Positions 9,738 to 17,975 are shown, counted from the stretch's first letter. The stretch is 53,575 nucleotides of DNA from Eubacteriales bacterium (GCA_030524135.1 JAUNHA010000012.1:1-53575), one strand, 5' to 3'. Translations and numbers: made by a program. Notes: generated from the sequence alone by a model not told the origin.

Positions 9738-9761
9738 AACGGTTTTCGGCTGAAAACCGTT
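9738..9761 (+). other. Perfect hairpin between ftsW and ftsQ
   Basis: AACGGTTTTC (9738-9747) and GAAAACCGTT (9752-9761) form a perfect 10-bp stem with the loop GGCT. No T-run follows, so it is not a standard terminator. It may stabilise or process the mRNA, or hold down readthrough into ftsQ. It argues against translation starting at the ATG at 9768, directly behind it. Confidence 0.7.
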
Positions 9762-9788
9762 CGGAACATGAAAGAGAGGAGGAGGCAG

Positions 9789-10523
9789 TTGGGAGAATAT
9801 GAACGCAGAAGCCTGGGAAAATGGCTTTGCCTGATGGTGATCCTCCTCGTGCTGGTGCTGCTGGTGAGCCTGCGCCTGACAAATATTACGGTCAAGGGAA
9901 ACAGCCGCTATACTGCGGCTGAGGTGGAGGAGATGATCTTCCCTGGTTTCTGGGACCGGAACACCGTATTTTGTTTTGTGCGCGACAGAGTGAGACCCCA
10001 CAGGGAGCTTCCGTTTGTAGAGGATTATGATATCCAGATTACGGGACCGTTTTCCTGCGATCTCGTGATCTATGAAAAGAGCGTCGTCGGATTTGTCCGT
10101 TTCATGAGCAGCAATATGTACTTCGATAAGGACGGCGTGATCGTTGAAAGCTCTCAGGAAAGGCTTGCGGGCGTACCGGAAGTGGCGGGTCTCAGGTTCG
10201 GACACATTGTGCTGAACAGGGTGCTTCCGGTCAGTGAAACAGGGCTGTTCAATGAGATCATGAATATCACGCAGCAGCTGGCGTACTACGGCATTGCCTG
10301 TGAGAAGCTGGAGTTTGATGCGAATCATAATGTCCGGCTTGTGCTTTCAGGCGGAGAGATCGAGGTGGATCTGGGCTCCGGAAGGGACACGGATGTCAAG
10401 CTTTCGGCCCTGAATGACATGCTGCCGAAGCTGGAGGGACTTGCCGGTACGCTCGATCTTTCAGAGTATCAGGATGGAAGCGGGGCGCATGTCAGCACGT
10501 TCCGAAAAAAAACGGGGACCTGA
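9789..10523 (+). CDS. ftsQ: Cell division protein FtsQ/DivIB
   Basis: The protein has a short basic N terminus, one membrane segment (WLCLMVILLVLVLLVSL) and directly after it the POTRA domain start ITVKGNSRYTAAEVEEMI. This is the FtsQ/DivIB layout, and the place between ftsW and ftsZ agrees. It links FtsL/FtsB to the septal synthase. I chose the TTG at 9789 (244 residues) because a strong GAGGAGGAGG site lies just before it. The ATG at 9768 (251 residues) has no ribosome binding site and directly follows a hairpin. Sequence conservation in the family is low, so the call leans on layout and place. Confidence 0.85.
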   Translation: MGEYERRSLGKWLCLMVILLVLVLLVSLRLTNITVKGNSRYTAAEVEEMIFPGFWDRNTVFCFVRDRVRPHRELPFVEDYDIQITGPFSCDLVIYEKSVVGFVRFMSSNMYFDKDGVIVESSQERLAGVPEVAGLRFGHIVLNRVLPVSETGLFNEIMNITQQLAYYGIACEKLEFDANHNVRLVLSGGEIEVDLGSGRDTDVKLSALNDMLPKLEGLAGTLDLSEYQDGSGAHVSTFRKKTGT

Positions 10524-10568
10524 GCCGCTTTTTTTAAAGATTTTGTAAGCTTTAAAAAGCAAAAGTAC

Positions 10569-10597
10569 TTGATAAAAAAGCCCTGAAGGGTTATATT
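10569..10597 (+). promoter_or_regulatory. Promoter in front of ftsZ
   Basis: TTGATA (10569-10574) and TATATT (10592-10597) are 17 bases apart, 40 bases before the ftsZ start. It would let ftsZ be made independently of the upstream cluster. An AT-rich inverted region (10529-10560) lies just before it. Confidence 0.65.
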
Positions 10598-10637
10598 TAT
10601 ACTGTTAAAGAGTAAGCAGGAAGGACGGTCATTTGAG

Positions 10638-11891
10638 ATGTTAGAGATAAAAATTCCCGAGTCAGAAGCAGCCGCACGGATTATTGTTGTCGGAGTCGGC
10701 GGCGCAGGCAACAACGCGGTAAACCGCATGGTCGATGAAAATGTGGCAGGCGTTGAGTTTATCGGGGTTAATACGGATAAGCAGGCGCTTCAGTACTGCA
10801 AGGCTGCAACGGCTATGCAGATCGGCGAAAAGCTCACCAAGGGACTTGGGGCGGGCGCAAAGCCGGAGATCGGTGAAAAGGCTGCGCAGGAGAGCTCCGA
10901 GGAAGTGCAGCAGGCATTTAAGGGAGCGGATATGGTGTTCATCACCTGCGGCATGGGCGGCGGTACCGGTACCGGTGCGGCTCCGGTGCTTGCAAAGATC
11001 GCAAAGGACATGGGAATCCTCACGGTCGGCATTGTTACAAAGCCGTTCCGTTTTGAGGCGAAGCAGCGTATGCAGAACGCGATCAACGGAATTGAAAATC
11101 TCAAGGAAAATGTTGATTCACTCATTGTGATCCCGAATGACAAGCTGCTTGAGCTGGTAGATCGTCGTACGACGATGCCGGAAGCGCTTAAGAAGGCGGA
11201 TGAGGTACTGCTGCAGGCAGTAACCGGCATCACGGACCTGATCAACGTTCCGGGACTCATCAATCTTGACTTTGCTGATGTGCAGACCGTCATGAAGGAT
11301 AAGGGAATCGCTCACATCGGCATCGGCAAGTCAAAGGGCGATGACAAGGCGCTTGAAGCTGTTAAGCAGGCTGTTGCTTCTCCGCTTCTGGATACATCTA
11401 TCGAGGGCGCGTCCGATGTTATCATCAACGTATCAGGTGATATTTCCCTGATCGAGGCAAATGAGGCAGCAAGCTATGTTGAGGAGCTTGCAGGAGACAG
11501 CGCAAACATCATCTTCGGTGCGATCTATGATGATAAGGCACAGGATGAGTGCACGATCACTGTCATTGCAACAGGTATTGTAGAAGCAGCTCAGGCTGAA
11601 CCGGCAAAACCGAAGGCACAGCAGACGTTCGGACAGGGCAGCTTTGGCTATGGACAGAACAGGCCGCAGACCTCTTTCGGCACGCAGGCACCGAAGCAGG
11701 ACGGACTGAAGTTCGGATTTGGCGGACCGGCGGCTCCGGCGAGAAATGACGGACCGCAGCTCGGATTCGGATATGGTGCGAAGCCGCAGCAGACAGAGCA
11801 GCCGAAACCTGACAGTTCGGTTCCGTTCCGTCCGCAGGTAAACAAGGAAATGACGATCAACATTCCGGATTTCCTGAAGAACAGAAAGTAA
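10638..11891 (+). CDS. ftsZ: Cell division GTPase FtsZ
   Basis: The 417-residue tubulin homologue has the GTP-binding signature GGGTGTG at 107-113 and the T7-type loop in the second domain ([11 protein letters not shown]). A Gly/Phe/Gln/Pro-rich linker with repeated FGFG and FGYG motifs (about 325-395) leads to the conserved C-terminal peptide [11 protein letters not shown]. That peptide is where FtsA, SepF or ZapA-type partners dock. No ftsA is in the cluster, so SepF or an ftsA elsewhere probably anchors the ring. The ribosome binding site AGGAAGG is about 12 bases upstream, slightly long. Confidence 0.98.
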   Translation: MLEIKIPESEAAARIIVVGVGGAGNNAVNRMVDENVAGVEFIGVNTDKQALQYCKAATAMQIGEKLTKGLGAGAKPEIGEKAAQESSEEVQQAFKGADMVFITCGMGGGTGTGAAPVLAKIAKDMGILTVGIVTKPFRFEAKQRMQNAINGIENLKENVDSLIVIPNDKLLELVDRRTTMPEALKKADEVLLQAVTGITDLINVPGLINLDFADVQTVMKDKGIAHIGIGKSKGDDKALEAVKQAVASPLLDTSIEGASDVIINVSGDISLIEANEAASYVEELAGDSANIIFGAIYDDKAQDECTITVIATGIVEAAQAEPAKPKAQQTFGQGSFGYGQNRPQTSFGTQAPKQDGLKFGFGGPAAPARNDGPQLGFGYGAKPQQTEQPKPDSSVPFRPQVNKEMTINIPDFLKNRK

Positions 11892-11945
11892 AAAGGGACG
11901 GCCGGGCAGGATTTATGCATCGGAAGACCATATAACGATAATTTG

Positions 11946-11978
11946 AAAGCCTTTTCGGAAAACCGGAGAGGCTTTTTT
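11946..11978 (+). terminator. Terminator closing the division cluster
   Basis: A 13-bp stem starting AAAGCC and ending GGCTTT (two G-T pairs) has an AAAA loop and runs into six T residues. It lies 55 bases after ftsZ and isolates the genes that follow from ftsZ transcription. Confidence 0.9.
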
Positions 11979-12042
11979 AAACCGATGCGCGGATATAAAG
12001 GCGTATACGGGAAAACATGAAAGAAAGATTGGAAATAAAAAT

Positions 12043-12741
12043 ATGGCGGAGCTTATAGTTGATCATCCGGATATAACAGAAGTATCATCCGAATACAGAT
12101 CGAATTATAAAAACAGGGCAGATGGCCTCGGATTGCTTCGTTCGATCCGGGCGGGAAGCATTGCGGCGGCGTTCTTTGATCCGCAGTACAGGGGCGTGCT
12201 GGATAAGCTCGATTACGGAAACGAAGGAAAGCAGCGTGGAAAAGCACGCAGCAGCCTGCAGCAGATGGATGAAGCTGTGATAGGTGATTTTATTGAAGAG
12301 CTGAACCGGGTGCTGAGACCCTCCGGTCATCTGTTTCTCTGGGTGGATAAGTTTCATTTGTGTACAGGTGTGCTGCCATGGTTTTCGGAACGTACAGAAC
12401 TGCAGCTTGTCGATCTGATCACCTGGGATAAAGAACGGATCGGCATGGGGTATCGGACGAGGCGGAGATCCGAGTACTGTGTGATCCTTCAGAAAAAACC
12501 GGTCAGGGCCAAGGGCGTGTGGAACCTGCATACGATACCGGATGTCTGGAGAGAGAAAACGGAGAAAATACATCCGCATTCAAAGCCTCCGGAGCTGCAG
12601 AAGCAGTTGATACTTGCCACGACAAAGGAAGGGGATTTTGTATGTGATCCGGCTGCAGGCGGATATTCGGTATTTACCTGCTGCAGAGAGCTTGGCAGAA
12701 ACTTTATCGGCGGTGACATTGCGTTCGGGGAAGACGCATAA
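12043..12741 (+). CDS. Probable type II DNA methyltransferase (beta class, N6-adenine or N4-cytosine)
   Basis: The 232-residue protein has the amino-methyltransferase catalytic motif in the form DPQY (46-49), preceded by AAAFF. The SAM-binding motif I (DPAAGG, 202-207) comes near the C terminus, followed by GRNFIGGDI. Catalytic motif before SAM motif is the circularly permuted beta-class order. The block HSKPPELQKQLI just before motif I is typical motif X. DPQY instead of DPPY is a known but less common variant. It is short, with little room for a target recognition domain. It starts 65 bases after the ftsZ terminator with only a weak ribosome binding site and no clear promoter. The next gene looks like its nuclease partner. 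Target sequence unknown. Confidence 0.85.
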   Translation: MAELIVDHPDITEVSSEYRSNYKNRADGLGLLRSIRAGSIAAAFFDPQYRGVLDKLDYGNEGKQRGKARSSLQQMDEAVIGDFIEELNRVLRPSGHLFLWVDKFHLCTGVLPWFSERTELQLVDLITWDKERIGMGYRTRRRSEYCVILQKKPVRAKGVWNLHTIPDVWREKTEKIHPHSKPPELQKQLILATTKEGDFVCDPAAGGYSVFTCCRELGRNFIGGDIAFGEDA

Positions 12742-12754
12742 AAAGGAGCGGGGA

Positions 12755-13480
12755 ATGGCAAAGATCAGAAATGCAAAACCAAAAAACAGCAGCGGCGGGT
12801 ATGACCGGGTGCTTAACAATGCCGTGCTGGCGGTTCTGATGCAGAAGGTGCAGTCAACAGTCATCTCAAACGGAACGGAACTGGAAAAGCTGATTTACAG
12901 CAGTGCGGCACATACAATTGATGATCTGGATCGGTTTATCCGGGACAGCAATCTTGGACGTGTGGAAAACGGGGTATATCTTTGCGGCAAAAAGAGCCTG
13001 AAGAAAAGTGAAAAATGCCAGTATAAAGGGCATGAACCGGATTTTCTGGTATTTGTTCTGTCAGACGATGAGGAGGATCCGAGAACCTGCAATATCGTGG
13101 AGCTGAAAGACGGGGATGAGTTTGACACGAAGAAATCATCTGCAGAACATGACAATCTGAAGGATTATGCCGTTTTTCTCGGACCGAGAATCCCGTTTTC
13201 CGTAAAATTCTATATCTGCTGCTTTAATCAGAATGACAGCGCCAGAATATGTGCCGGACTAAAACAGAAGTTTACGCCGGAGGAGGTCCTCACGGGGAGA
13301 GAATTCTGCGGCATGCTTGGCATCGATTACGATGAACTTACACAGGAGCGGGCATGTGAGGCGCAGGATAATCTGCTTTATTTTGCAGAAGAGGCTGCCA
13401 GGGTTCCGGAGGTGCAGCGTGCTGTAATGAGATATCTCGGCAGCGCAGGAGAGGGAGGCATTTATGAAGATCGCAGCTAA
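12755..13480 (+). CDS. Probable type II restriction endonuclease, PD-(D/E)XK fold
   Basis: I do not recognise the exact family. The 241-residue protein contains EPDFLVF (Asp96) and, 20 residues on, IVELKDGDEF (Glu116, Lys118). This is the PD-X(n)-ExK pattern of restriction nucleases, on predicted beta strands, with a conserved-looking VISNGTELE near residue 36. It follows the methyltransferase by 13 bases and has a clear AAAAGGAG site before ATG 12755. A longer reading from 12614 would overlap the methyltransferase by 128 bases and is unlikely. Gene order, size and motif make a nuclease partner the best inference. Its last 17 bases overlap yggS. Another nuclease-fold function, such as repair or defence, remains possible. 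Confidence 0.7.
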   Translation: MAKIRNAKPKNSSGGYDRVLNNAVLAVLMQKVQSTVISNGTELEKLIYSSAAHTIDDLDRFIRDSNLGRVENGVYLCGKKSLKKSEKCQYKGHEPDFLVFVLSDDEEDPRTCNIVELKDGDEFDTKKSSAEHDNLKDYAVFLGPRIPFSVKFYICCFNQNDSARICAGLKQKFTPEEVLTGREFCGMLGIDYDELTQERACEAQDNLLYFAEEAARVPEVQRAVMRYLGSAGEGGIYEDRS

Positions 13481-14195
13481 TGTGCTACGCATCAGGGAGG
13501 AAATTGAAAGCGCCGCGCTTTCTGCGGGAAGAGCGCCGGAGGCGGTACGTCTGATCGCGGTCAGCAAAACAAAGCCGGTCTCCGATATGCTTGAGGCATA
13601 TTCTGCAGGACAGAAGGAGTTCGGAGAGAACTATGTGCAGGAGGTGCTTGAAAAAGCGCCGGAGCTTCCGGATGATGCCAGGATCCATTTTATCGGGCAT
13701 CTGCAGACGAATAAGGTCGGGAAAATCATCGATAAGGCATATATGATCCATTCGGTTGACAGTCTGCGTCTTGCGCAGGAAATTGAAAAACAGGCGGCAA
13801 AGCGCGCTATAGAGCGCGTGCAGATCCTTCTGGAAGTAAATATTGCCGAAGAAGAGAGTAAGTTTGGGTTCCGGGCGGCTGAGGTTACGGCGGCGGTGCG
13901 GGAAATCGCAGAGTGCTGTCCGCATATATGCATCAGGGGTCTTATGACCTCTGCACCGATCACGGAGGAGCCTGAGGAGAATGCGCCTTATTTTGCGGCG
14001 ATGCGGAAATTACTCGAAGCAGTTAATGAGATGATCGCAGCGGATGCGGATGGCATTTTCAGAGAAACGGGAACAAAACCGCTTACGGAGCTTTCCATGG
14101 GTATGAGCGGCGATTATATTCCTGCCGTACGGGAAGGCGCCACGATGGTGCGCATCGGAACAGCTGTTTTTGGAGCGAGAGACTATCACAGATAA
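13464..14195 (+). CDS. yggS: PLP homeostasis protein YggS/YlmE (PLPBP)
   Basis: The 243-residue product matches the alanine-racemase-like YggS family. VSKTKPVSDMLEAY carries the PLP-binding lysine (about residue 35). Other blocks are FGENYVQE, HFIGHLQTNK, GLMTSAP and the C-terminal LSMGMSGDY...GATMVRIGTAVFGAR. It binds pyridoxal phosphate and buffers its supply; no enzyme activity is known. In many Firmicutes it lies close to ftsZ and sepF. Here the start (ribosome binding site GGAGG) lies inside the end of the nuclease gene, so its translation may be coupled to it. Confidence 0.95.
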   Translation: MKIAANVLRIREEIESAALSAGRAPEAVRLIAVSKTKPVSDMLEAYSAGQKEFGENYVQEVLEKAPELPDDARIHFIGHLQTNKVGKIIDKAYMIHSVDSLRLAQEIEKQAAKRAIERVQILLEVNIAEEESKFGFRAAEVTAAVREIAECCPHICIRGLMTSAPITEEPEENAPYFAAMRKLLEAVNEMIAADADGIFRETGTKPLTELSMGMSGDYIPAVREGATMVRIGTAVFGARDYHR

Positions 14196-14205
14196 GGGAG
14201 ACAGA

Positions 14206-15015
14206 ATGGATAATTCACAGAAGATGGCAGTCCTGATCGATGCCGACAATACACAGCTTTCGAAGATGGAAGGCGTGTTTCATGAGCTTACGACCTATGG
14301 ACGCATTGTGGTTAAAAAGGCTTACGGAAACTGGAAAAAGCAGTCATTAAAGAACTGGGAGGAAGAGGTCAAGCGCCTTGCAATTAAGACGGAGCAGCAG
14401 TTTGATTACGTATCAGGAAAAAATACGACGGATATTGCCATGGTGATCGATGCCATGGATCTGCTGCATTCAGAGATGTATGATGCGTTTGCGCTTGTCT
14501 CAAGCGACAGTGATTTTACGCCGCTTGCGATCCGACTGCGTGAATCGGGAGCGTATATCATCGGAGTTGGTGAAAGCAAGACGCCGGAGGCGTTCCGCAA
14601 TGCCTGTGATGACTTTTTGCTGCTGGACTTTGTTTCAATGGAAGACAGAGAGACGGCTGAAGATGCCGCTGCGGAAGAGGCGGCTGATGCCGCTGAACTT
14701 TGTGCCGTAAACAGTGCAGGCACGACTGCATCAGATAAAGGTGAAGCGAAGCGAAAGCGGCATGAGCTGAATGAGGTCCATAAGCTGCTGCGTATCGCTT
14801 ATGACCGCTATCAGGACGAGGACGGCTATGTGAATATCGCGACCTCGGGCAATTATATCAAGCGCGCAAAGCCTGACTTTACGCCTGCGCTTTACGGATA
14901 TACGAAGCTCAGTGATTTTCTGAAGGCATATCCGAAGAAATATGCCCTGAAAACAGCACGGGGCAAAGGAAAAGGAAGCAGTACGGCAGTATACTATAAA
15001 TGTGTGAAAAAATAA
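14206..15015 (+). CDS. NYN-domain nuclease with C-terminal OST-HTH/LOTUS domain
   Basis: The 269-residue protein starts with a PIN-like NYN domain. AVLIDADN supplies the first acidic residues, NTTDIAMVIDAMDL the middle ones, and SSDSDFTPLAIRLRESGAYIIGVG the third set. After an Ala/Glu-rich linker (about 160-190) comes an OST-HTH/LOTUS domain (HELNEVHKLLRIAYDRY ... PALYGYTKLSDFLKAYP), which in other proteins binds RNA, often G-rich. The pair suggests an RNA-cutting or RNA-binding protein; no substrate can be named. The ATG at 14206 has GGGAGACAG before it. It follows yggS by 10 bases and ends at a terminator. Confidence 0.88.
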   Translation: MDNSQKMAVLIDADNTQLSKMEGVFHELTTYGRIVVKKAYGNWKKQSLKNWEEEVKRLAIKTEQQFDYVSGKNTTDIAMVIDAMDLLHSEMYDAFALVSSDSDFTPLAIRLRESGAYIIGVGESKTPEAFRNACDDFLLLDFVSMEDRETAEDAAAEEAADAAELCAVNSAGTTASDKGEAKRKRHELNEVHKLLRIAYDRYQDEDGYVNIATSGNYIKRAKPDFTPALYGYTKLSDFLKAYPKKYALKTARGKGKGSSTAVYYKCVKK

Positions 15016-15020
15016 GGCAG

Positions 15021-15057
15021 AACCACGTATGGAGGAAGCGCTCCGTACGTGGTTTTG
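15021..15057 (+). terminator. Terminator after the NYN gene
   Basis: AACCACGTATGGAG pairs with CTCCGTACGTGGTT (14 bp, one G-T pair) around a GAAGCG loop, followed by TTTTGT. It ends the methyltransferase-to-NYN unit before the adhE promoter. Confidence 0.85.
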
Positions 15058-15114
15058 TCATTTCGGATACAGTGGAAATACAAAAGAAAAAAGAAAAAAA
15101 GATACCGCCAAAGA

Positions 15115-15132
15115 TTGACAATAAAATAACAA
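15115..15132 (+). promoter_or_regulatory. Second, weaker Rex-like site over the adhE -35
   Basis: TTGACA-N6-TAACAA keeps 11 of the 14 fixed bases of the Rex consensus TTGTTAA-N4-TTAACAA. It lies on the -35 box, 38 bp centre-to-centre from the better site downstream. Part of the match comes from the -35 hexamer itself, so it is less certain. Confidence 0.45.
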
Positions 15133-15143
15133 TCTGCTATGAT
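15115..15143 (+). promoter_or_regulatory. Promoter of adhE
   Basis: A perfect -35 TTGACA (15115-15120) and -10 TATGAT (15138-15143) are 17 bases apart. The transcript would start near 15150 and have a leader of about 115 nt. The Rex-like sites overlap this promoter. Confidence 0.85.
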
Positions 15144-15152
15144 ATAGGAGAA

Positions 15153-15170
15153 TTGTTAAAAAAATAACAA
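15153..15170 (+). promoter_or_regulatory. Rex operator of adhE
   Basis: TTGTTA-A6-TAACAA matches 13 of the 14 fixed bases of the Rex consensus TTGTTAA-N4-TTAACAA. It lies at the expected transcription start, 9 bases after the -10 box. Rex is the NADH/NAD+-sensing repressor that governs adhE in many clostridia; high NADH releases it. The inverted repeat extends outward (GAGAATT / AATTCTC) and could also form a hairpin in the leader. Confidence 0.85.
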
Positions 15171-15264
15171 ATTCTCCCGCAAAGAAAAGTTATACAGCAG
15201 GACGGGAGCAGGAAATCAGTCAGATTCAGGGCAAACAGAAGCGTTTATAACGGAGGGAAATGAA

Positions 15265-17889
15265 ATGGCAGAAACAATCAAATTGATCGACAGCATGGAA
15301 GCGCTGCAGGAAAAAATGGCGCTCATGCGTAAGGCGCAGCAGGTTTATGCCGGCTATACGCAGGAGCAGGTAGACGCGATCTTCCGGGCGGCTGCGATCG
15401 CGGCAAATGAGCAGCGGATTCCGCTTGCAAAGATGGCAGTGGAAGAGACCGGCATGGGAATTGTTGAAGATAAGGTTATCAAGAATAACTATGCGGCTGA
15501 GTACATCTACAATAAATACAAAAATGAAAAGACCTGCGGTGTGATCGAAGAGGACAAGGCATTCGGCTACAAGGTGGTAGCTGAGCCGCTTGGCCTGATC
15601 GCGGCAGTGATTCCTACGACCAATCCGACCTCTACCGCCATTTTCAAGACTCTGATCGCGCTGAAGACCAGAAATGCGATCATCATTTCCCCGCATCCGC
15701 GCGCAAAAAACAGTACGATCGCTGCGGCAAAAATCGTACTTGACGCGGCAGTGAAGGCAGGAGCGCCTGAGGACATTATAGGATGGATCGACGTTCCGAC
15801 ACTTGAGATGACCGGAGAGGTCATGAAGGAAGCGGACTGCATTCTTGCTACCGGAGGTCCGGGCATGGTACACGCGGCTTATTCTTCCGGAAAGCCGGCA
15901 CTCGGTGTAGGAGCAGGTAACACGCCTGTTATCATAGATGAAACAGCGGATATTCAGATGGCAGTGAGCTCTATTATCCATTCCAAGACCTTTGACAACG
16001 GCATGATCTGCGCTTCCGAGCAGTCCGTTACCGTGCTTTCACCGGTCTACAAGGCGGTCAGAGCGGAATTTGAAAAGCGCGGCTGCTACTTCCTGAAGGG
16101 CGCGGAGCTCGATAAGGTGAGAAAGACCATTCTCATCAATGGTTCTCTTAACGCAAAGATCGTCGGCCAGTCTGCTTATACGATCGCGGAGCTTGCAGGC
16201 GTAAAGGTGCCGAAGGCGACCAAGGTCCTGATCGGCGAAGTAACGTCTGTTGAGCCTTCTGAGGAATTTGCGCATGAGAAGCTTTCTCCGGTGCTTGCCA
16301 TGTATGAGGCAAAAACCTTTGATGAGGCGATCGCAAAGGCAGAGCGTCTGGTAGCAGACGGTGGTTACGGACATACCGCTTCTCTCTATGTGAATATCAA
16401 TGAAACGGAAAAGATACAGAAGCACTATGAGGCGATGAAGACCTGCCGTATCCTCATCAACACACCTTCTTCCCACGGCGGTATCGGTGATCTCTACAAC
16501 TTTAAGCTCGCACCGTCACTGACGCTCGGCTGCGGCTCCTGGGGCGGAAACTCCGTTTCAGATAACGTAGGGATCAAGAACCTGCTGAATTATAAGAAGG
16601 TTGCGGAGAGGAGAGAAAACATGCTTTGGTTCAAGACACCGCAGAAGGTGTATTTCAAGAAGGGTTCCATGCCGGTTGCGCTGGATGAACTTAAGACCTA
16701 TTATGGAAAGAAAAAGTGTTTTGTTGTAACGGACCGCTTCCTCTTTGAGAACGGATATACCAAGCCGATCGAGGATAAACTTGCTGAAATGGGCATTCAG
16801 TATACGGTATTTTCCGACGTACAGCCGGATCCGACGCTTGCCAATACCAGAGCCGGCGTAAAGGTGATGGAAAGCTTCAAGCCGGACTGCATGATCGCTT
16901 TCGGCGGCGGTTCCGCAATGGATGCCGGCAAGATCATGTGGCTTCTTTATGAGCATCCGGATGCAGTTTTCTCGGATATGGCAATGCGCTATATCGATAT
17001 CAGAAAGAAGGTCTATACCTTCCCGAAGATGGGCGAGAAGTGTTACTTTATCGCGATCCCGACCTCTTCCGGTACCGGTTCTGAGGTAACGCCGTTTGCG
17101 GTCATCACGGATGAGAAGACCGGTGTAAAATATCCGATCACGGACTATGAACTCATGCCGAACATGGCGATCATCGACACGGACAATATGATGACCCAGC
17201 CGAAAGGTCTTACGAGCGCTTCCGGTATCGATGCCATGACACATGCGCTGGAGGCATACGCATCCATGCTTGCGACGGATTATACGGATGGCCTTGCGAT
17301 CAAGGCGATGCAGACGATCTTCAAATATCTTCCGACCGCCTATGAGGACGGCAGCAATGTGGAGGCAAGAGACCACATGGCAAATGCGTCTACGCTCGCC
17401 GGTATGGCATTCGCAAATGCATTCCTCGGGATCTGCCATTCCATGGCGCATAAGCTCGGCGCATATCATCACATCCCGCATGGTATTGCGAACGCACTTC
17501 TTATCAATTATGTTCTGCAGTACAATGCGTATGAGAAGCCGGTGAAGATGGGCACCTTCCCGCAGTATGAGTATCCGCATACACTGGAGCGCTATGCTGA
17601 GGCTGCACGTGCCTGCGGCGTGACCGGAAAGAACGATAAGGAAGTATTTGCGAAGTTCCTTGACAAGCTGACAGAGCTTAAGCATGCGATCGGCATCAAG
17701 GACAGCATCAGGGACTATAATATTGATGAAAAGGAATTCCTGAAGACCCTTGATGAAATGACGGAAAATGCATTTGATGACCAGTGCACGGGCGCGAACC
17801 CGAGATATCCACTGATGAGCGAGATCAAGGCAATGTATCTCATGGCTTACTATGGAAAGCCGTATCAGGAGATGAGCGAAGAGGAATAA
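15265..17889 (+). CDS. adhE: Bifunctional acetaldehyde-CoA/alcohol dehydrogenase AdhE
   Basis: The 874-residue product has two parts. The N-terminal aldehyde dehydrogenase (about 1-440) has the catalytic Cys in FDNGMICASEQSV and the GVGAGNTPVI block. The C-terminal iron-type alcohol dehydrogenase (about 450-865) has FGGGSAMDAGKIMW, SGTGSEVTPFAVITD and the metal-binding histidines in CHSMAHKLGAYHHIPHGIANA. It reduces acetyl-CoA to ethanol in two steps, using two NADH, and works in spirosomes. This is a main redox outlet of fermentation, in keeping with the Rex sites before it. Ribosome binding site GGAGGGAA, start ATG at 15265. Confidence 0.98.
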   Translation: MAETIKLIDSMEALQEKMALMRKAQQVYAGYTQEQVDAIFRAAAIAANEQRIPLAKMAVEETGMGIVEDKVIKNNYAAEYIYNKYKNEKTCGVIEEDKAFGYKVVAEPLGLIAAVIPTTNPTSTAIFKTLIALKTRNAIIISPHPRAKNSTIAAAKIVLDAAVKAGAPEDIIGWIDVPTLEMTGEVMKEADCILATGGPGMVHAAYSSGKPALGVGAGNTPVIIDETADIQMAVSSIIHSKTFDNGMICASEQSVTVLSPVYKAVRAEFEKRGCYFLKGAELDKVRKTILINGSLNAKIVGQSAYTIAELAGVKVPKATKVLIGEVTSVEPSEEFAHEKLSPVLAMYEAKTFDEAIAKAERLVADGGYGHTASLYVNINETEKIQKHYEAMKTCRILINTPSSHGGIGDLYNFKLAPSLTLGCGSWGGNSVSDNVGIKNLLNYKKVAERRENMLWFKTPQKVYFKKGSMPVALDELKTYYGKKKCFVVTDRFLFENGYTKPIEDKLAEMGIQYTVFSDVQPDPTLANTRAGVKVMESFKPDCMIAFGGGSAMDAGKIMWLLYEHPDAVFSDMAMRYIDIRKKVYTFPKMGEKCYFIAIPTSSGTGSEVTPFAVITDEKTGVKYPITDYELMPNMAIIDTDNMMTQPKGLTSASGIDAMTHALEAYASMLATDYTDGLAIKAMQTIFKYLPTAYEDGSNVEARDHMANASTLAGMAFANAFLGICHSMAHKLGAYHHIPHGIANALLINYVLQYNAYEKPVKMGTFPQYEYPHTLERYAEAARACGVTGKNDKEVFAKFLDKLTELKHAIGIKDSIRDYNIDEKEFLKTLDEMTENAFDDQCTGANPRYPLMSEIKAMYLMAYYGKPYQEMSEEE

Positions 17890-17975
17890 TCGGTTATTCG
17901 CGATGAGCGGATGAATGCAGGGGCTGTGAGCCCGGGAGCTTGATTGAACCTGCCAGGCAGGAGAAGGAGATAAAA

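Noticed and set aside
12614-13480. Long form of the nuclease gene starting at 12614
   Set aside because: It would overlap the methyltransferase by 128 bases and has no ribosome binding site. The ATG at 12755 has a strong one.
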